59,593 nt of DNA from Rubrivivax sp. (GTDB lineage Bacteria; Pseudomonadota; Gammaproteobacteria; Burkholderiales; Burkholderiaceae_C). The position numbers were made by a program, and so were the translations under genes. This document shows positions 27,556 to 37,514 of this stretch, in pieces. The notes under the pieces are model-generated. The model saw nothing but the letters and a program-made list of their open reading frames with translations. It was not told the DNA's origin and ran no database searches. The stretch is from contig JADMJD010000136.1 of assembly GCA_018780805.1 (NCBI GenBank), forward strand, positions 1-59,593, written 5' to 3'. Position 1 is the stretch's first letter; every line of letters begins with the position of its first letter.

Positions 27556-29988
27556 ATGCCCAGACAGATCACGGGGGCCCGGCGGGCCCTGTCGAGCCCG
27601 GTGCAACTGGCCGTCCTGGCCCTGTGCGGCCATGCCGTGGCGCAGGCGCAGACGGCCCCGGCTGCACCCGCTGCCGCGGCCAGTGCACCCGTCCAGCAGA
27701 TCATCGTCACCGGCACCAAGCGCGCCACCTCGCTGCAGCAGACGCCGGTCGCCATCACCCGCATCGGCTCGCAGGCGCTGGACGACGCCCATGTGACGAC
27801 CATCATCGACATGGTGCACCTGGTGCCAGGTTTCCAGGCCACCACGCAGGGCGACCACGGCGTCATCACGATGACGCTGCGCGGTGTCGGCAACGACAGC
27901 GCCAAGACCGAATACGCCGACCCCGAGGTGGCGCTGTTCGTCGATGGGGTGTATTCGGCCCGCGCCGAGGGCGCGTCGTCGCTGCTGTTCGACCTGGAGG
28001 CGGTGGAGGTCCTGCGCGGCCCGCAAGGCACGCTGTGGGGCCGCAACTCCACGGTGGGCGCCATCAACATGCAGACGGCCAAACCCGAGCTGGGCAGCAA
28101 GTTCGGCACCGCCGAGTTCGGCATTGGCGACCACGGCCGCTTCGGCGCGCGCGGGGCCTTCAACCTGCCGCTGGGCGAACGCGCCGCGATGCGCCTGGCC
28201 TTCGCCCACGAGCAGCACGACGGTTACGTGGCCTACCAGCGTGCGCCGCACATCCCGCTGGCCGACCAGCAGGCGGCGTTTGCGGCCTGGCAGGCGGAAG
28301 ACCCGGCCGGCCGCGGCAGCGTGCTGTTCCAGCCCATCAACCCCAACCTGTTCACGCAGAAGGGGCCGCGCTACAGCGCGCAGAACCAGAGCGCCGCCCG
28401 CGTGAGCCTGCTGTGGAAGCCCACCACCGCGCTGACCTGGAACGTGTCCTATGAAAAGTTCATCGACCGCGGCACGCTGCACATGTCGCTGATGCAGCAG
28501 CCGCGCGCGGGCGAGGATTTCTGGTCGGCGTTGATCGACACCGCGCCCTACCTGAACCGCGATGCCGACACCATCCGCAGCCGCGTCGAGTACGACCTGG
28601 GCCGCAACCTGCGCCTCACCTACGTGGCCGGCATCAACCAGTTCTCGGGCTCCAGCACCTTCGACCAGGACCTGGGCGTGCAGGTGCCCACCAGCTTCAC
28701 CACCGGCGCCACGTTCCAGGAGGACCGCACCAACTGGTCGCGCTACCGCAGCCAGAGCCACGAGTTGAGCCTGCAGTCCACCGGCACCCAGACCGTGGAC
28801 TGGATCCTGGGCCTCTACTACGGCGCCGAGAACAACGGCATCCGTTTCGACATCCCCATCATGAACGGCACGCAACAGGGCACCGTCGGCTGGCAAGGCT
28901 CGTTCATCCAGCCCAAGGAGACGGTGGACAGCACGGCCGTCTTCGGCCAGGCGACCTGGAACGCCACCGACGCCTGGCACCTGACCGCCGGCCTGCGTTA
29001 CACCCACGACAAACGCGCCAACATCGGCGGGCGCGGCATCGGCTGGGCCTATGACGCCAGCGTGCCGCAGGTGCCGCTGGACCCGGGCCTGGACCCGCGG
29101 CAGCCGGGCTCCGGCTTCAACCCGGTGAACGACTGCAGCATGGTCGATTGCAACGACGGCCGCTACAGCGGCAGCAAGCTGACCTGGCTGGCCCGTGTGG
29201 CCTACGACCTCTCCAAGGACACCTTGTTGTACGCGTCCGCTGCCACCGGCTACAAGTCCGGCGGCTTGCAGGACGGTGGCGACACCTACGGCCCGGAAAC
29301 CCTGAAAAACCTGGAGATCGGGGCCAAGTTCAGTTTCCTGGGCGGCAAGGTGACGCTGAACACCGCGGCCTACAGCAGCGACTTCGAGGGCTTCCAGGTC
29401 TCCGGGCCGTACGAGCGGCCCAACGGCACCCGGGCCTTCCGCACCGTCAACGCCGAAGGCGCCAAGATCTCTGGCATTGAGGCCGAACTCGCGGCCAAGC
29501 TGACACCCGACGACCGGCTGCACCTGTCGCTGTCCAGCGTGAAGACCAAGCTGGGCCAGCTGATCGCGTTCAGCCGCGACTACACCTTGCCCACCTGCAC
29601 CGACCCGGTGGCCAGCCAGGCCAGCGGCCAGTGCCTGGATGTCAGCGGCAACGAGTTGCCGCATGCGCCCAGCCTGGCGGCCAACGTGATGTACGAGCAC
29701 ACCTTCCGGCTCGGCGGCAACACCACGCTGTCGCCCCGCATCAACGTCAAGTACGAAAGCGACAGCTGGCTGTCGATCTTCAACCTGGGCAGCGGCGACA
29801 AGCAGAAGGCCTATGCGCGCACCGACATCGGCCTGCGCTACCAGGCCCAAGGCTGGTGGGCCGATGCCTTCGTGCGCAACGTCACCGACGGCAAGGTCAA
29901 GACCAGCGCCGGCAGCAACGGCACGATCTTCACCGCGCAGTACCTGCCGCCGCGCACCTTCGGCCTCAACGTCGGCTTCGACTTCTGA
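27556..29988 (+). CDS. TonB-dependent outer-membrane receptor
   Basis: 810 residues. Signal peptide about 1-32 (cleavage near AQAQT), short Ala/Pro linker, then the plug domain: QQIIVTGTKRATSLQQTPVAIT, LRGVGND and LEAVEVLRGPQGTLWGRNS. The 22-strand barrel follows, ending FGLNVGFDF with terminal Phe as required for BAM insertion. The QQIIVTGTKR stretch is the plug-domain lead rather than a clear TonB box. GAGGAG lies 6 bases before the ATG. Context (LacI, sugar ABC importer, GH1) points to an oligosaccharide or glycoside ligand rather than a siderophore. Confidence 0.95.
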   Translation: MPRQITGARRALSSPVQLAVLALCGHAVAQAQTAPAAPAAAASAPVQQIIVTGTKRATSLQQTPVAITRIGSQALDDAHVTTIIDMVHLVPGFQATTQGDHGVITMTLRGVGNDSAKTEYADPEVALFVDGVYSARAEGASSLLFDLEAVEVLRGPQGTLWGRNSTVGAINMQTAKPELGSKFGTAEFGIGDHGRFGARGAFNLPLGERAAMRLAFAHEQHDGYVAYQRAPHIPLADQQAAFAAWQAEDPAGRGSVLFQPINPNLFTQKGPRYSAQNQSAARVSLLWKPTTALTWNVSYEKFIDRGTLHMSLMQQPRAGEDFWSALIDTAPYLNRDADTIRSRVEYDLGRNLRLTYVAGINQFSGSSTFDQDLGVQVPTSFTTGATFQEDRTNWSRYRSQSHELSLQSTGTQTVDWILGLYYGAENNGIRFDIPIMNGTQQGTVGWQGSFIQPKETVDSTAVFGQATWNATDAWHLTAGLRYTHDKRANIGGRGIGWAYDASVPQVPLDPGLDPRQPGSGFNPVNDCSMVDCNDGRYSGSKLTWLARVAYDLSKDTLLYASAATGYKSGGLQDGGDTYGPETLKNLEIGAKFSFLGGKVTLNTAAYSSDFEGFQVSGPYERPNGTRAFRTVNAEGAKISGIEAELAAKLTPDDRLHLSLSSVKTKLGQLIAFSRDYTLPTCTDPVASQASGQCLDVSGNELPHAPSLAANVMYEHTFRLGGNTTLSPRINVKYESDSWLSIFNLGSGDKQKAYARTDIGLRYQAQGWWADAFVRNVTDGKVKTSAGSNGTIFTAQYLPPRTFGLNVGFDF

Positions 29989-30018
29989 GCCGCGGCACGG
30001 GCCTATCCTGGAGCCAAC

Positions 30019-31323
30019 TTGCCGCCGGATGCGCCCATGCTGAAGACCTTGTTGCGCGCCGCGGCGGCGGTGGCGGTGCTGTGCACCGCCGCTGCCGCCG
30101 CCCAGACACCCGCGCCAGCCCCCGGGGCCGCAGGCGGGCCCGTGCCCGTCACGATCACGGTCGCGAGCTTCCCCGACCTGGACCGTGCGGCCCAGGCCGC
30201 GCTGGCGCGCTGGAATGCGCTGCGGCCCGATGTCCGGGTGCGCATCGTGCCGCGCAACTACGCCGACCACCACACGGCGATGTACACCCAGCTCGCCACC
30301 GGCTCGGGCCTGCCCGACGTGATGGCGATCGACTTCCGCTTCATCGGCAAGTTCGCGCAGTCCGGCGGCTTCGACGACCTGCTGCAGCCGCCCTACAACG
30401 CCGGCCCGCTGCTGCCACGCTTCGTGCCCTACACGCTGCCGCAGGCCACCAACACACGCGGCCAGATGGTCGCGCTGCCGGCCGACATCGGCCCTGGCAC
30501 GCTGCTGTACCGGCAGGACCTGCTGGCCCGTGCCGGCGTGGCCGAGGCCGACCTGATCCACAGCTGGGAGTCCTTCATCGCCGCCGGCCGGCGCCTGAAG
30601 GCCAGCACCGGGGCCTACCTGCTGGCCGATGCCGGCGACCTGCGCGACATCCTGTTGCGCAGCAGCTTGCAGGCCGGTGAAGGCCTGTACTTCCACCAGG
30701 ATGGGCGGGTGCTGGTGGACAGCCCACGTTTTGTGCGCGCCTTCGAGCTCGGCCTGGCCGTGCGCCGGGCCGGCATCGACGCCCGCGCCAGCGCCTGGAG
30801 CAACGAATGGGCCGCGGGTCTGCGGCAGGGCCGCATCGCGGCGCAGATCATGGGCTCCTGGCTGGCCGGCCACCTGCGCAACTGGATCGCGCCCGACAGC
30901 AGCGGGCTGTGGCGCGCTGCGCCGCTGCCCGGCGGCACGCTGGCCAGCTACGGCGGCTCCTTCTACGCCATCCCGCGGCTGGCGCCGCACAAGGCGCAGG
31001 CCTGGGACTTCATCCGTTTTCTCGCGCTGGACCGCGCGCAGCAGGTGCAGGCGCTGCGCATGCTGGACAGCTTCCCCGCGCTGGCCGAGGCGCACGACGA
31101 CCCGCTGCTGGACGAGCCCATCCCCTACCTGGGCGGCCAGCGCGCGCGCCAGCTCTGGCGTTCCACCGCCGCGCAGGTGCCGCCGGTGCCGGTGAACCGC
31201 AACGACGCGATGGCCACCGATGTCATCCGCGACGAATTCGAGAACGTCGTCGCGCAGGGCAAGGACGTGCGCCAGGCCCTGGCCGATGCGCGCTGGCTGA
31301 TCGAGCGCAGGGCCCGGCGATGA
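30019..31323 (+). CDS. Sugar ABC transporter substrate-binding protein, family 1
   Basis: Periplasmic binding protein (434 residues from the TTG) of the extracellular solute-binding family 1 (MalE/UgpB-like). Signal peptide with Ala-rich core ending near AAAAAQ. Family features: TITVASFPDLDRAAQAALARWNA, DVMAIDFRFIGKFAQSGGFDDL, and LPADIGPGTLLYRQDLLARAGV. GGAG at 30010-30013 stands five bases before TTG 30019 but 23 bases before the first ATG (30037), so I prefer the TTG; the mature protein is the same. Overlaps the first permease by ATGA. Confidence 0.92.
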   Translation: MPPDAPMLKTLLRAAAAVAVLCTAAAAAQTPAPAPGAAGGPVPVTITVASFPDLDRAAQAALARWNALRPDVRVRIVPRNYADHHTAMYTQLATGSGLPDVMAIDFRFIGKFAQSGGFDDLLQPPYNAGPLLPRFVPYTLPQATNTRGQMVALPADIGPGTLLYRQDLLARAGVAEADLIHSWESFIAAGRRLKASTGAYLLADAGDLRDILLRSSLQAGEGLYFHQDGRVLVDSPRFVRAFELGLAVRRAGIDARASAWSNEWAAGLRQGRIAAQIMGSWLAGHLRNWIAPDSSGLWRAAPLPGGTLASYGGSFYAIPRLAPHKAQAWDFIRFLALDRAQQVQALRMLDSFPALAEAHDDPLLDEPIPYLGGQRARQLWRSTAAQVPPVPVNRNDAMATDVIRDEFENVVAQGKDVRQALADARWLIERRARR

Positions 31324-32228
31324 AGCTGCGCTCTTCCTTGCGCTTTCCCCTGCGGTGGTCCCGGCGTTGGGCGCCCTACCTCTTCCTGTCGCCGTTTTTT
31401 GTGCTGTTCGCGGTGTTCGGCGCCTTTCCGCTGCTGTTTTCGATCTGGGTCTCGCTGCACGAGTGGAACCCGGCCGCCGGGCTGGACGCGATGACCTGGG
31501 TCGGGCTCGAGAACTACCTGTACGTGCTGGGAGACCCCTGGTTCCACCGATCGCTGTGGAACACGCTGTGGTTCTCCGTCGTGGCGGGGGTGCCGCAGCA
31601 CCTGGTGGCGCTGCCGCTGGCCTGGTTCATCCACCGGCGGCTCCAGCGCAGCCGCAACCTGGCGGTGGGCGTGTTCTTCCTGCCGTACATCACCTCCAGC
31701 GTGGCCATCGCGCTGATCTTCGCCACGCTGTACTCGCGTGACTACGGCGTGATCAACGCGGTGCTGGGCACCTCGATCGACTGGCTGGGTGACGCCACCT
31801 GGAGCAAACCCGCCGTGGCCCTGGTGATCTTCTGGCGCTACCTGGGCTGGAACCTGGTGCTGTACCTGTCGGCGCTGCAGGTGATCGACAAGGACCTGCA
31901 CGAAGCCGCCGCGCTCGACGGTGTCAGCGAGTGGCAGCAGTTCCGCCACATCGCGCTGCCGCTGCTCAAGCCCATGATCTTCTTCGCGGTCACGCTCACG
32001 GTGATCGGCAACCTGCAGCTGTTCGAGGAGCCCTTCATCCTGGTCGATGTGGAGCGGGGCGTGGCGTCGTCGGTGATGACGAGTGCCATCTTCATGTACC
32101 GGCTCGCGTTTTCCGATGGTGATTTCGGCACCGCATCGGCCGTGTCCTGGCTGCTGTTCCTGCTGATCGCCGGCATCACCTGGGGCAACACACGTCTGTT
32201 TGGACGGGGGGGCGATGGCACACGCTGA
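31320..32228 (+). CDS. Sugar ABC transporter permease, MalF/UgpA type
   Basis: 302 residues, six membrane helices starting with APYLFLSPFFVLFAVFGAFPLLFSI. The cytoplasmic EAA loop EAAALDGVSEWQQFRHIALPLL contacts the ATPase at 34400. Basic N-terminus (KLRSSLRFPLRWSRRW) fits an inside N-tail. ATGA overlap with the binding protein. The next gene starts inside its last codons (14-bp overlap). Confidence 0.94.
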   Translation: MKLRSSLRFPLRWSRRWAPYLFLSPFFVLFAVFGAFPLLFSIWVSLHEWNPAAGLDAMTWVGLENYLYVLGDPWFHRSLWNTLWFSVVAGVPQHLVALPLAWFIHRRLQRSRNLAVGVFFLPYITSSVAIALIFATLYSRDYGVINAVLGTSIDWLGDATWSKPAVALVIFWRYLGWNLVLYLSALQVIDKDLHEAAALDGVSEWQQFRHIALPLLKPMIFFAVTLTVIGNLQLFEEPFILVDVERGVASSVMTSAIFMYRLAFSDGDFGTASAVSWLLFLLIAGITWGNTRLFGRGGDGTR

Positions 32229-33051
32229 GCGTTCCCCTGGCACGACCCGCGCCGGCTTTGCGCTGCTGGTGCTGGGCGGGCTGTTGTGCCTGCTGCCGTT
32301 CTGGTTCACCTTCGTGTTCGCCACGCACCCGCGCACCGCGATCTTCGACACCCCGCCGCCGCTGTGGTTCGGCGCCTCGGCGCTGGAGAACCTGCGGCTG
32401 CTGCAGGAGCGGGTGCCGTACTGGCGCAACTTCGGCCTCAGTGTCTACGTGGCCGCGGCCACCACGGCGCTGAACCTGGTGCTCAGCGCGATGGGTGGTT
32501 ATGCATTTGCGATGTACGAGTTCCGCTTCAAGCGCACGCTGTTCGGCGTGGTGCTGGCGTCGATGATGATGCCGGCCTTCCTGACCATGATCCCGAGTTT
32601 CATGGTCATGCAGTTCCTCGGCTGGATCGACCAGCCGCGGGCCCTGATCGTGCCGGCCGCCGCCGGCGCCATCGGTGTGTTCATGATGCGCCAGTACATG
32701 GGCAGCGCGATCCCGCGCGAGCTCATCGACGCGGCCCGCATGGACGGCTGCGGCGAATTCACGATCTTCTGGCGCGTGGTGCTGCCGCTGTGCGGTCCGG
32801 CGCTGGGCACGCTGGGGCTGATCACCTTCATCGCCAGCTGGAACAACTTCATCTCGCCGCTGGTCGTGATGCGCTCGGCCGAGAACTACACGCTGCCGCT
32901 GGCCCTGCGCAGCATGCAAAGCCCCAACAACACCGAGTGGGGCGCCCTGATGGCCGGCAGCGCCATTGCGATGCTGCCGCTGATCGTCGTCTTCCTCTTC
33001 TCCGCCCGCCGCCTGGTGGCGGGCCTCACTGCCGGCGCCGTGCGCGGCTGA
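32215..33051 (+). CDS. Sugar ABC transporter permease, MalG/UgpE type
   Basis: 278 residues. Six helices; the EAA loop is IDAARMDGCGEFTIFWRVVLPLC, and the LITFIASWNNFISPLVVM helix is characteristic of MalG-type permeases. ATG 32215 follows a purine-rich GGACGGGGGG; an in-frame TTG 15 bp upstream is less likely. With the 31320 product it forms the heterodimeric channel. GH1 starts 9 bp after its stop. Confidence 0.93.
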   Translation: MAHAERSPGTTRAGFALLVLGGLLCLLPFWFTFVFATHPRTAIFDTPPPLWFGASALENLRLLQERVPYWRNFGLSVYVAAATTALNLVLSAMGGYAFAMYEFRFKRTLFGVVLASMMMPAFLTMIPSFMVMQFLGWIDQPRALIVPAAAGAIGVFMMRQYMGSAIPRELIDAARMDGCGEFTIFWRVVLPLCGPALGTLGLITFIASWNNFISPLVVMRSAENYTLPLALRSMQSPNNTEWGALMAGSAIAMLPLIVVFLFSARRLVAGLTAGAVRG

Positions 33052-33059
33052 AAACACCC

Positions 33060-34397
33060 ATGCAACTCGACCCCGAAGACCAGCAACTCGCCACGCGTTT
33101 CCCGCCCGGCTTCGTGTGGGGCTCGGCCACCAGCGCCGCACAGATCGAAGGTGCAGCCCAGACCGATGGCCGCGGCCCCTCGATCTGGGACCGCTTCTGC
33201 GCCGAGCCGGGCCGCATCATCGACGGCAGCAACACCGACATCGCCTGCGAGCATTACCAGCGCTGGCCCGAGGACATCGCCCAGATGCGCTGGCTGGGGC
33301 TGAAGGCCTACCGCTTTTCGATGGCCTGGCCGCGCGTGCAGCCGCGGGGCCGCGGCGCCTGGAACGAAGCCGGCTTCGGTTTTTACGACCGGCTGATCGA
33401 CGGCCTGCTGCAGGCCGGCATCCAGCCGCACCTGACGCTCTACCACTGGGACCTGCCGGCGGCGCTGCAGGACGATTTTGGTGGCTGGCAATCGCGCGAG
33501 ATCGTGCCGCTGTTCGCCGACTACGCCGCAGAGGTGGCGCGCCGCTTTGGCGACCGGCTGGCCAGCCTGTGCACGCTCAACGAACCCTGGTGCGTGGCGA
33601 CTCTGGGCCACGAAACCGCGCAGTTCGCGCCCGGCCTGAAAGACCGGCGGGTCGCGATGCAGGTGTCGCACCACCTGCTGCTGGCCCATGGGCATGCCAT
33701 CGACGCGATGCGCGCGGAGACCCGCACGCCGCTGGGCATCGTGCTGAACCACACGCCGGCCTACCCCGCGCAGCCGACCGAAGCCGACCGCCTGGCCGCT
33801 CGCCTGGACGACGGCCTGAACGTGCGCTGGTACATGGACCCGATCTTCATGGGCCGCTACCCGCTGGACGTGCTGGCCCACCTGGGCGCGGACGCGCCGC
33901 AGGTCCACGCCGGCGACATGGCCGCCATCGCCCGGCCGCTGGACTTCCTGGGCCTGAACTTCTACACGCGCAGCCTGGTCAGCGCGCGGGTGCCGGCCCC
34001 GGCCCCGCCCGGCGCCCAGGGTTTCACCGACATGGGCTGGGAGATCGTGCCCGACGTGATGACGGAGCACCTGGCCCGCATCGCCCGCGAGTACCTGCCG
34101 CCGCCGATCTACATCACCGAAAACGGCATGGCCAACGCCGACCGACTGCAGGACGGTGTGGTCGACGACGCACCCCGCATCGCCTACCTGCGCAGCCACC
34201 TGCGCGCCCTGGCGCGTGCCATCCAGTACGGCGTGGACGTGCGGGGTTATTTCTACTGGAGCCTGCTGGACAACTTCGAGTGGAACTCCGGCTACGCCAA
34301 ACGCTTCGGCCTGTTCCATGTGAATTACGCCACGCAGCAGCGCATCGCCAAGGCCAGCGCGCACTGGTACCGCGCCCTGCTGGGCCGGCAGGGCTGA
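33060..34397 (+). CDS. GH1 beta-glucosidase
   Basis: 445 residues, standard GH1 length. Retaining glycosidase with acid/base Glu175 in TLNEPW and nucleophile Glu354 in ITENGMA. The N-terminal signature FPPGFVWGSATSAAQIEGA and the sugar-binding FYWSLLDNFEWNSGY are complete. No signal peptide, so it acts in the cytoplasm on imported beta-glycosides such as cellobiose-like disaccharides or aryl glucosides; exact specificity is unknown. The only glycoside hydrolase in the locus, so long polymers must be cut elsewhere. Confidence 0.96.
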   Translation: MQLDPEDQQLATRFPPGFVWGSATSAAQIEGAAQTDGRGPSIWDRFCAEPGRIIDGSNTDIACEHYQRWPEDIAQMRWLGLKAYRFSMAWPRVQPRGRGAWNEAGFGFYDRLIDGLLQAGIQPHLTLYHWDLPAALQDDFGGWQSREIVPLFADYAAEVARRFGDRLASLCTLNEPWCVATLGHETAQFAPGLKDRRVAMQVSHHLLLAHGHAIDAMRAETRTPLGIVLNHTPAYPAQPTEADRLAARLDDGLNVRWYMDPIFMGRYPLDVLAHLGADAPQVHAGDMAAIARPLDFLGLNFYTRSLVSARVPAPAPPGAQGFTDMGWEIVPDVMTEHLARIAREYLPPPIYITENGMANADRLQDGVVDDAPRIAYLRSHLRALARAIQYGVDVRGYFYWSLLDNFEWNSGYAKRFGLFHVNYATQQRIAKASAHWYRALLGRQG

Positions 34398-34399
34398 CG

Positions 34400-35434
<1,035 letters not shown>

Positions 35435-35469
35435 CATCCGCGCGCGCTGGCAAGCCTGCCGGCGGGAGA

Positions 35470-36171
35470 GTGCGCCGGTTGAAATCCGACAACGAGGGCC
35501 CGCTGCTGGAGGCCACCGACCTGCGGTTCCGCTGGCCCCGGGCCGGGGCCGACACCTTGTGCATCCCCTCGCTGCAGCTGGCACGCGGCGAACAGCTGTT
35601 CTTGCGGGGTGCCAGTGGCAGCGGCAAGAGCACGCTGCTGGCGCTGCTGGCCGGTGTGCTGGCGCCCACGGCCGGCAGCCTGACGCTGCTGGGGCAGGAC
35701 CTGGGCCGCCTCTCCGGTGCCGCACGCGACCGGCTGCGGGCCGACCACCTGGGCGTGGTCTTCCAGCAGTTCAACCTGCTGCCCTACCTGTCGGTGCGCG
35801 ACAACGTCGGCCTGGCGCTGCGTTTTTCCGCCCGCCGCCGGGCCCAGGCCGCCGCCGGTGAGGCCGAGCGCCTGCTGGCCGCGATGGGGCTGGCGCCGGC
35901 GCTGTTCACACGCACCGCAGCGCAGCTCTCGGTGGGCCAGCAGCAGCGCGTGGCCGCAGCGCGCGCGTTGATCGGCCGGCCGGCGCTGATCCTGGCCGAC
36001 GAGCCGACCTCGGCCCTGGACGAAGACAGCCGCGACGCTTTCATGGCGCTGCTGCAGCGCTGCTGCGCCGAGGCCGGCAGCGCGCTGGTCTTCGTCAGCC
36101 ACGACGCGCGGCTGGCGGCACGGTTTGAACGGGTGGTGGACCTGGCGCAGTTGAACGAGGTGACCGCATGA
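35470..36171 (+). CDS. ABC transporter ATP-binding protein, LolD/MacB type
   Basis: About 233 residues. Walker A GASGSGKST, Q-loop FQQFNLLPYLSVRDNV, signature LSVGQQQRVAAARAL, Walker B LILADEPTSALDE, H-loop VSHDARLA. The FQQFNLLP Q-loop is typical of the LolD/FtsE/MacB class working with FtsX-like permeases, which is the next gene. Start unclear. GTG 35470 sits directly against GGGAG, while TTG 35479 has it at 10 bases, so the TTG may be used. Its stop overlaps the minicistron ATG at 36168. Confidence 0.9.
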   Translation: MRRLKSDNEGPLLEATDLRFRWPRAGADTLCIPSLQLARGEQLFLRGASGSGKSTLLALLAGVLAPTAGSLTLLGQDLGRLSGAARDRLRADHLGVVFQQFNLLPYLSVRDNVGLALRFSARRRAQAAAGEAERLLAAMGLAPALFTRTAAQLSVGQQQRVAAARALIGRPALILADEPTSALDEDSRDAFMALLQRCCAEAGSALVFVSHDARLAARFERVVDLAQLNEVTA

Positions 36172-36233
36172 CCGCGCTGGGCCGCTCCCGAGCGGGCCTA
36201 CCGGCGCGCGAAGCGCGGAGGTGTTTGTCATGA
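36168..36233 (+). CDS. Repeat-encoded 21-codon minicistron between ATPase and permease
   Basis: Small open frame (MTALGRSRAGLPAREARR...) whose ATG overlaps the ATPase stop (ATGA) and whose TGA overlaps the permease ATG (ATGA). It is made by about 50 bp of hairpin repeat inserted between two exact copies of CATGACCGCGCTG (36167-36179 and 36229-36241), the second being the true permease start. The repeat also brings GCGGAG at 36215-36220, nine bases before the permease ATG. Best read as a coupling minicistron created by insertion; I do not claim a peptide function. Confidence 0.5.
   Translation: MTALGRSRAGLPAREARRCLS
36180..36228. repeat. Intergenic hairpin repeat, type III
   Basis: GC-rich insert with two short stem-loops (GCTC/GAGC and GCGC/GCGC cores) and a purine-rich end, flanked by 13-bp exact direct repeats. 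It separates an ATPase and its partner permease that would otherwise overlap by ATGA. Confidence 0.65.
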
Positions 36234-37504
36234 CCGCGCTGCTCGGTCTGGCCGCGCGCAGCGCCTGGAACCGGCGTTTCGTGCTCTCGCTGGTGGTGGC
36301 GTCGATCGCGCTGTCCACGTTGCTGCTGCTGGGCATCGAGCGCATCCGCCACGACGTACGGCAGAACTTCGCGCAGGCCGTTTCCGGCACCGACCTCATC
36401 GTCGGCGCCCGCACGGGCTCGGTGCAGCTGCTGCTGTACGCGGTGTTCCGCATCGGCAACGCCACCAACAACATCAGCTGGCGCAGCGCGCAGGCCGTGG
36501 CCCAGATGCCGGGCGTGGCCTGGACGGTGCCGATCTCCCTGGGTGATTCGCACCGCGGGTTTGCCGTCGTCGGCACCACCGGCGGCTACTTCCAGCACTT
36601 CCTGTACGGCGAGCGCCAGCCGCTGCAGATCACGCAGGGCCGCGCCTTCGCGGACGACACCAGCGGTGTGTTCGAGGCCGTGCTCGGTGCCGACGTGGCC
36701 CGCCGCCTGGGTTACACGATGGGCCAGCGCGTGGTGCTCAGCCATGGCGATGGCACCTTTGCCGCCAACGACCACGCCGACAAACCTTTCACCGTGGTCG
36801 GCATCCTGGCGCCCACCGGCACGCCGGTGGACCGCTCGCTGCACATCTCGCTGGCCGGCATGCAGGCCCTGCACATCGACTGGCTGGCCGGTGTGCCGCT
36901 GCCGGGCATGAAGCTCACGCCGGGGCAGGCGCTGCAGCGCGACCTCACGCCGCGTGCCGTGACGGCGCTGCTGGTGGGGCTGCAGCAGCGCTCGGCGGTG
37001 TTCTCGGTGCAGCGGCGCATCGCCGACACGCGCGACGAGCCGCTGATGGCGGTGCTGCCCGGCGTGGCGCTGGACGAACTCTGGGACCTGATCGGCGCCG
37101 GCGAAAAGGCCCTGCTGCTGATGAGCGGCCTGGTCGCCGTGGTCAGCGTGGCCGGCCTGGTGGCCGTGATCCTGGCCGGGCTGGACCAGCGGCGGCGCGA
37201 GCTGGCCATCCTGCGTGCGGTGGGCGCAGGCCCGCGCACCGTGGCGGCGCTGCTGGCGCTGGAAGGCGGCCTCGTCACGGCGGCTGGCCTGCTGCTGGGC
37301 ACGGCCACCATCGCGCTGGTGCTGGCGCTGGCCGGGCCGGCGGTGCTGGCGCAGTTCGGCGTCGTGCTGCAGCCGTTGCAGCTGGGTGCCACCGAGTGGC
37401 AGTGGCTGGCCCTGCTGGGCGCCGGCGGCCTGCTGGCCAGTGCCGTGCCCGGTTGGCGCGCCTACCGCATCGCACTGGCCGACGGCCTGCAGGCCCGGGT
37501 GTGA
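36230..37504 (+). CDS. ABC transporter permease, FtsX/MacB-like
   Basis: 424 residues. One N-terminal helix (about 17-38), a large extracytoplasmic domain (about 40-290), and three C-terminal helices (near 300-325, 345-370, 388-410): the MacB/LolC-type FtsX architecture. The cytoplasmic DQRRRELAILRAVGAGPRTV segment is the conserved coupling helix region. ATG 36230 has GGAG nine bases upstream within the repeat. With the 35470 ATPase it probably extracts or exports a lipoprotein, peptide or drug; no accessory adaptor is nearby. Confidence 0.88.
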   Translation: MTALLGLAARSAWNRRFVLSLVVASIALSTLLLLGIERIRHDVRQNFAQAVSGTDLIVGARTGSVQLLLYAVFRIGNATNNISWRSAQAVAQMPGVAWTVPISLGDSHRGFAVVGTTGGYFQHFLYGERQPLQITQGRAFADDTSGVFEAVLGADVARRLGYTMGQRVVLSHGDGTFAANDHADKPFTVVGILAPTGTPVDRSLHISLAGMQALHIDWLAGVPLPGMKLTPGQALQRDLTPRAVTALLVGLQQRSAVFSVQRRIADTRDEPLMAVLPGVALDELWDLIGAGEKALLLMSGLVAVVSVAGLVAVILAGLDQRRRELAILRAVGAGPRTVAALLALEGGLVTAAGLLLGTATIALVLALAGPAVLAQFGVVLQPLQLGATEWQWLALLGAGGLLASAVPGWRAYRIALADGLQARV

Positions 37505-37514
37505 TGGCCGCGGC

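Noticed and set aside
26395..31095. 1566-residue minus-strand open frame over the TonB receptor and binding protein
   Set aside because: Low-complexity antisense frame; the plus strand has unmistakable receptor and binding-protein sequence, and the end merely runs into a shifted frame of the halogenase.
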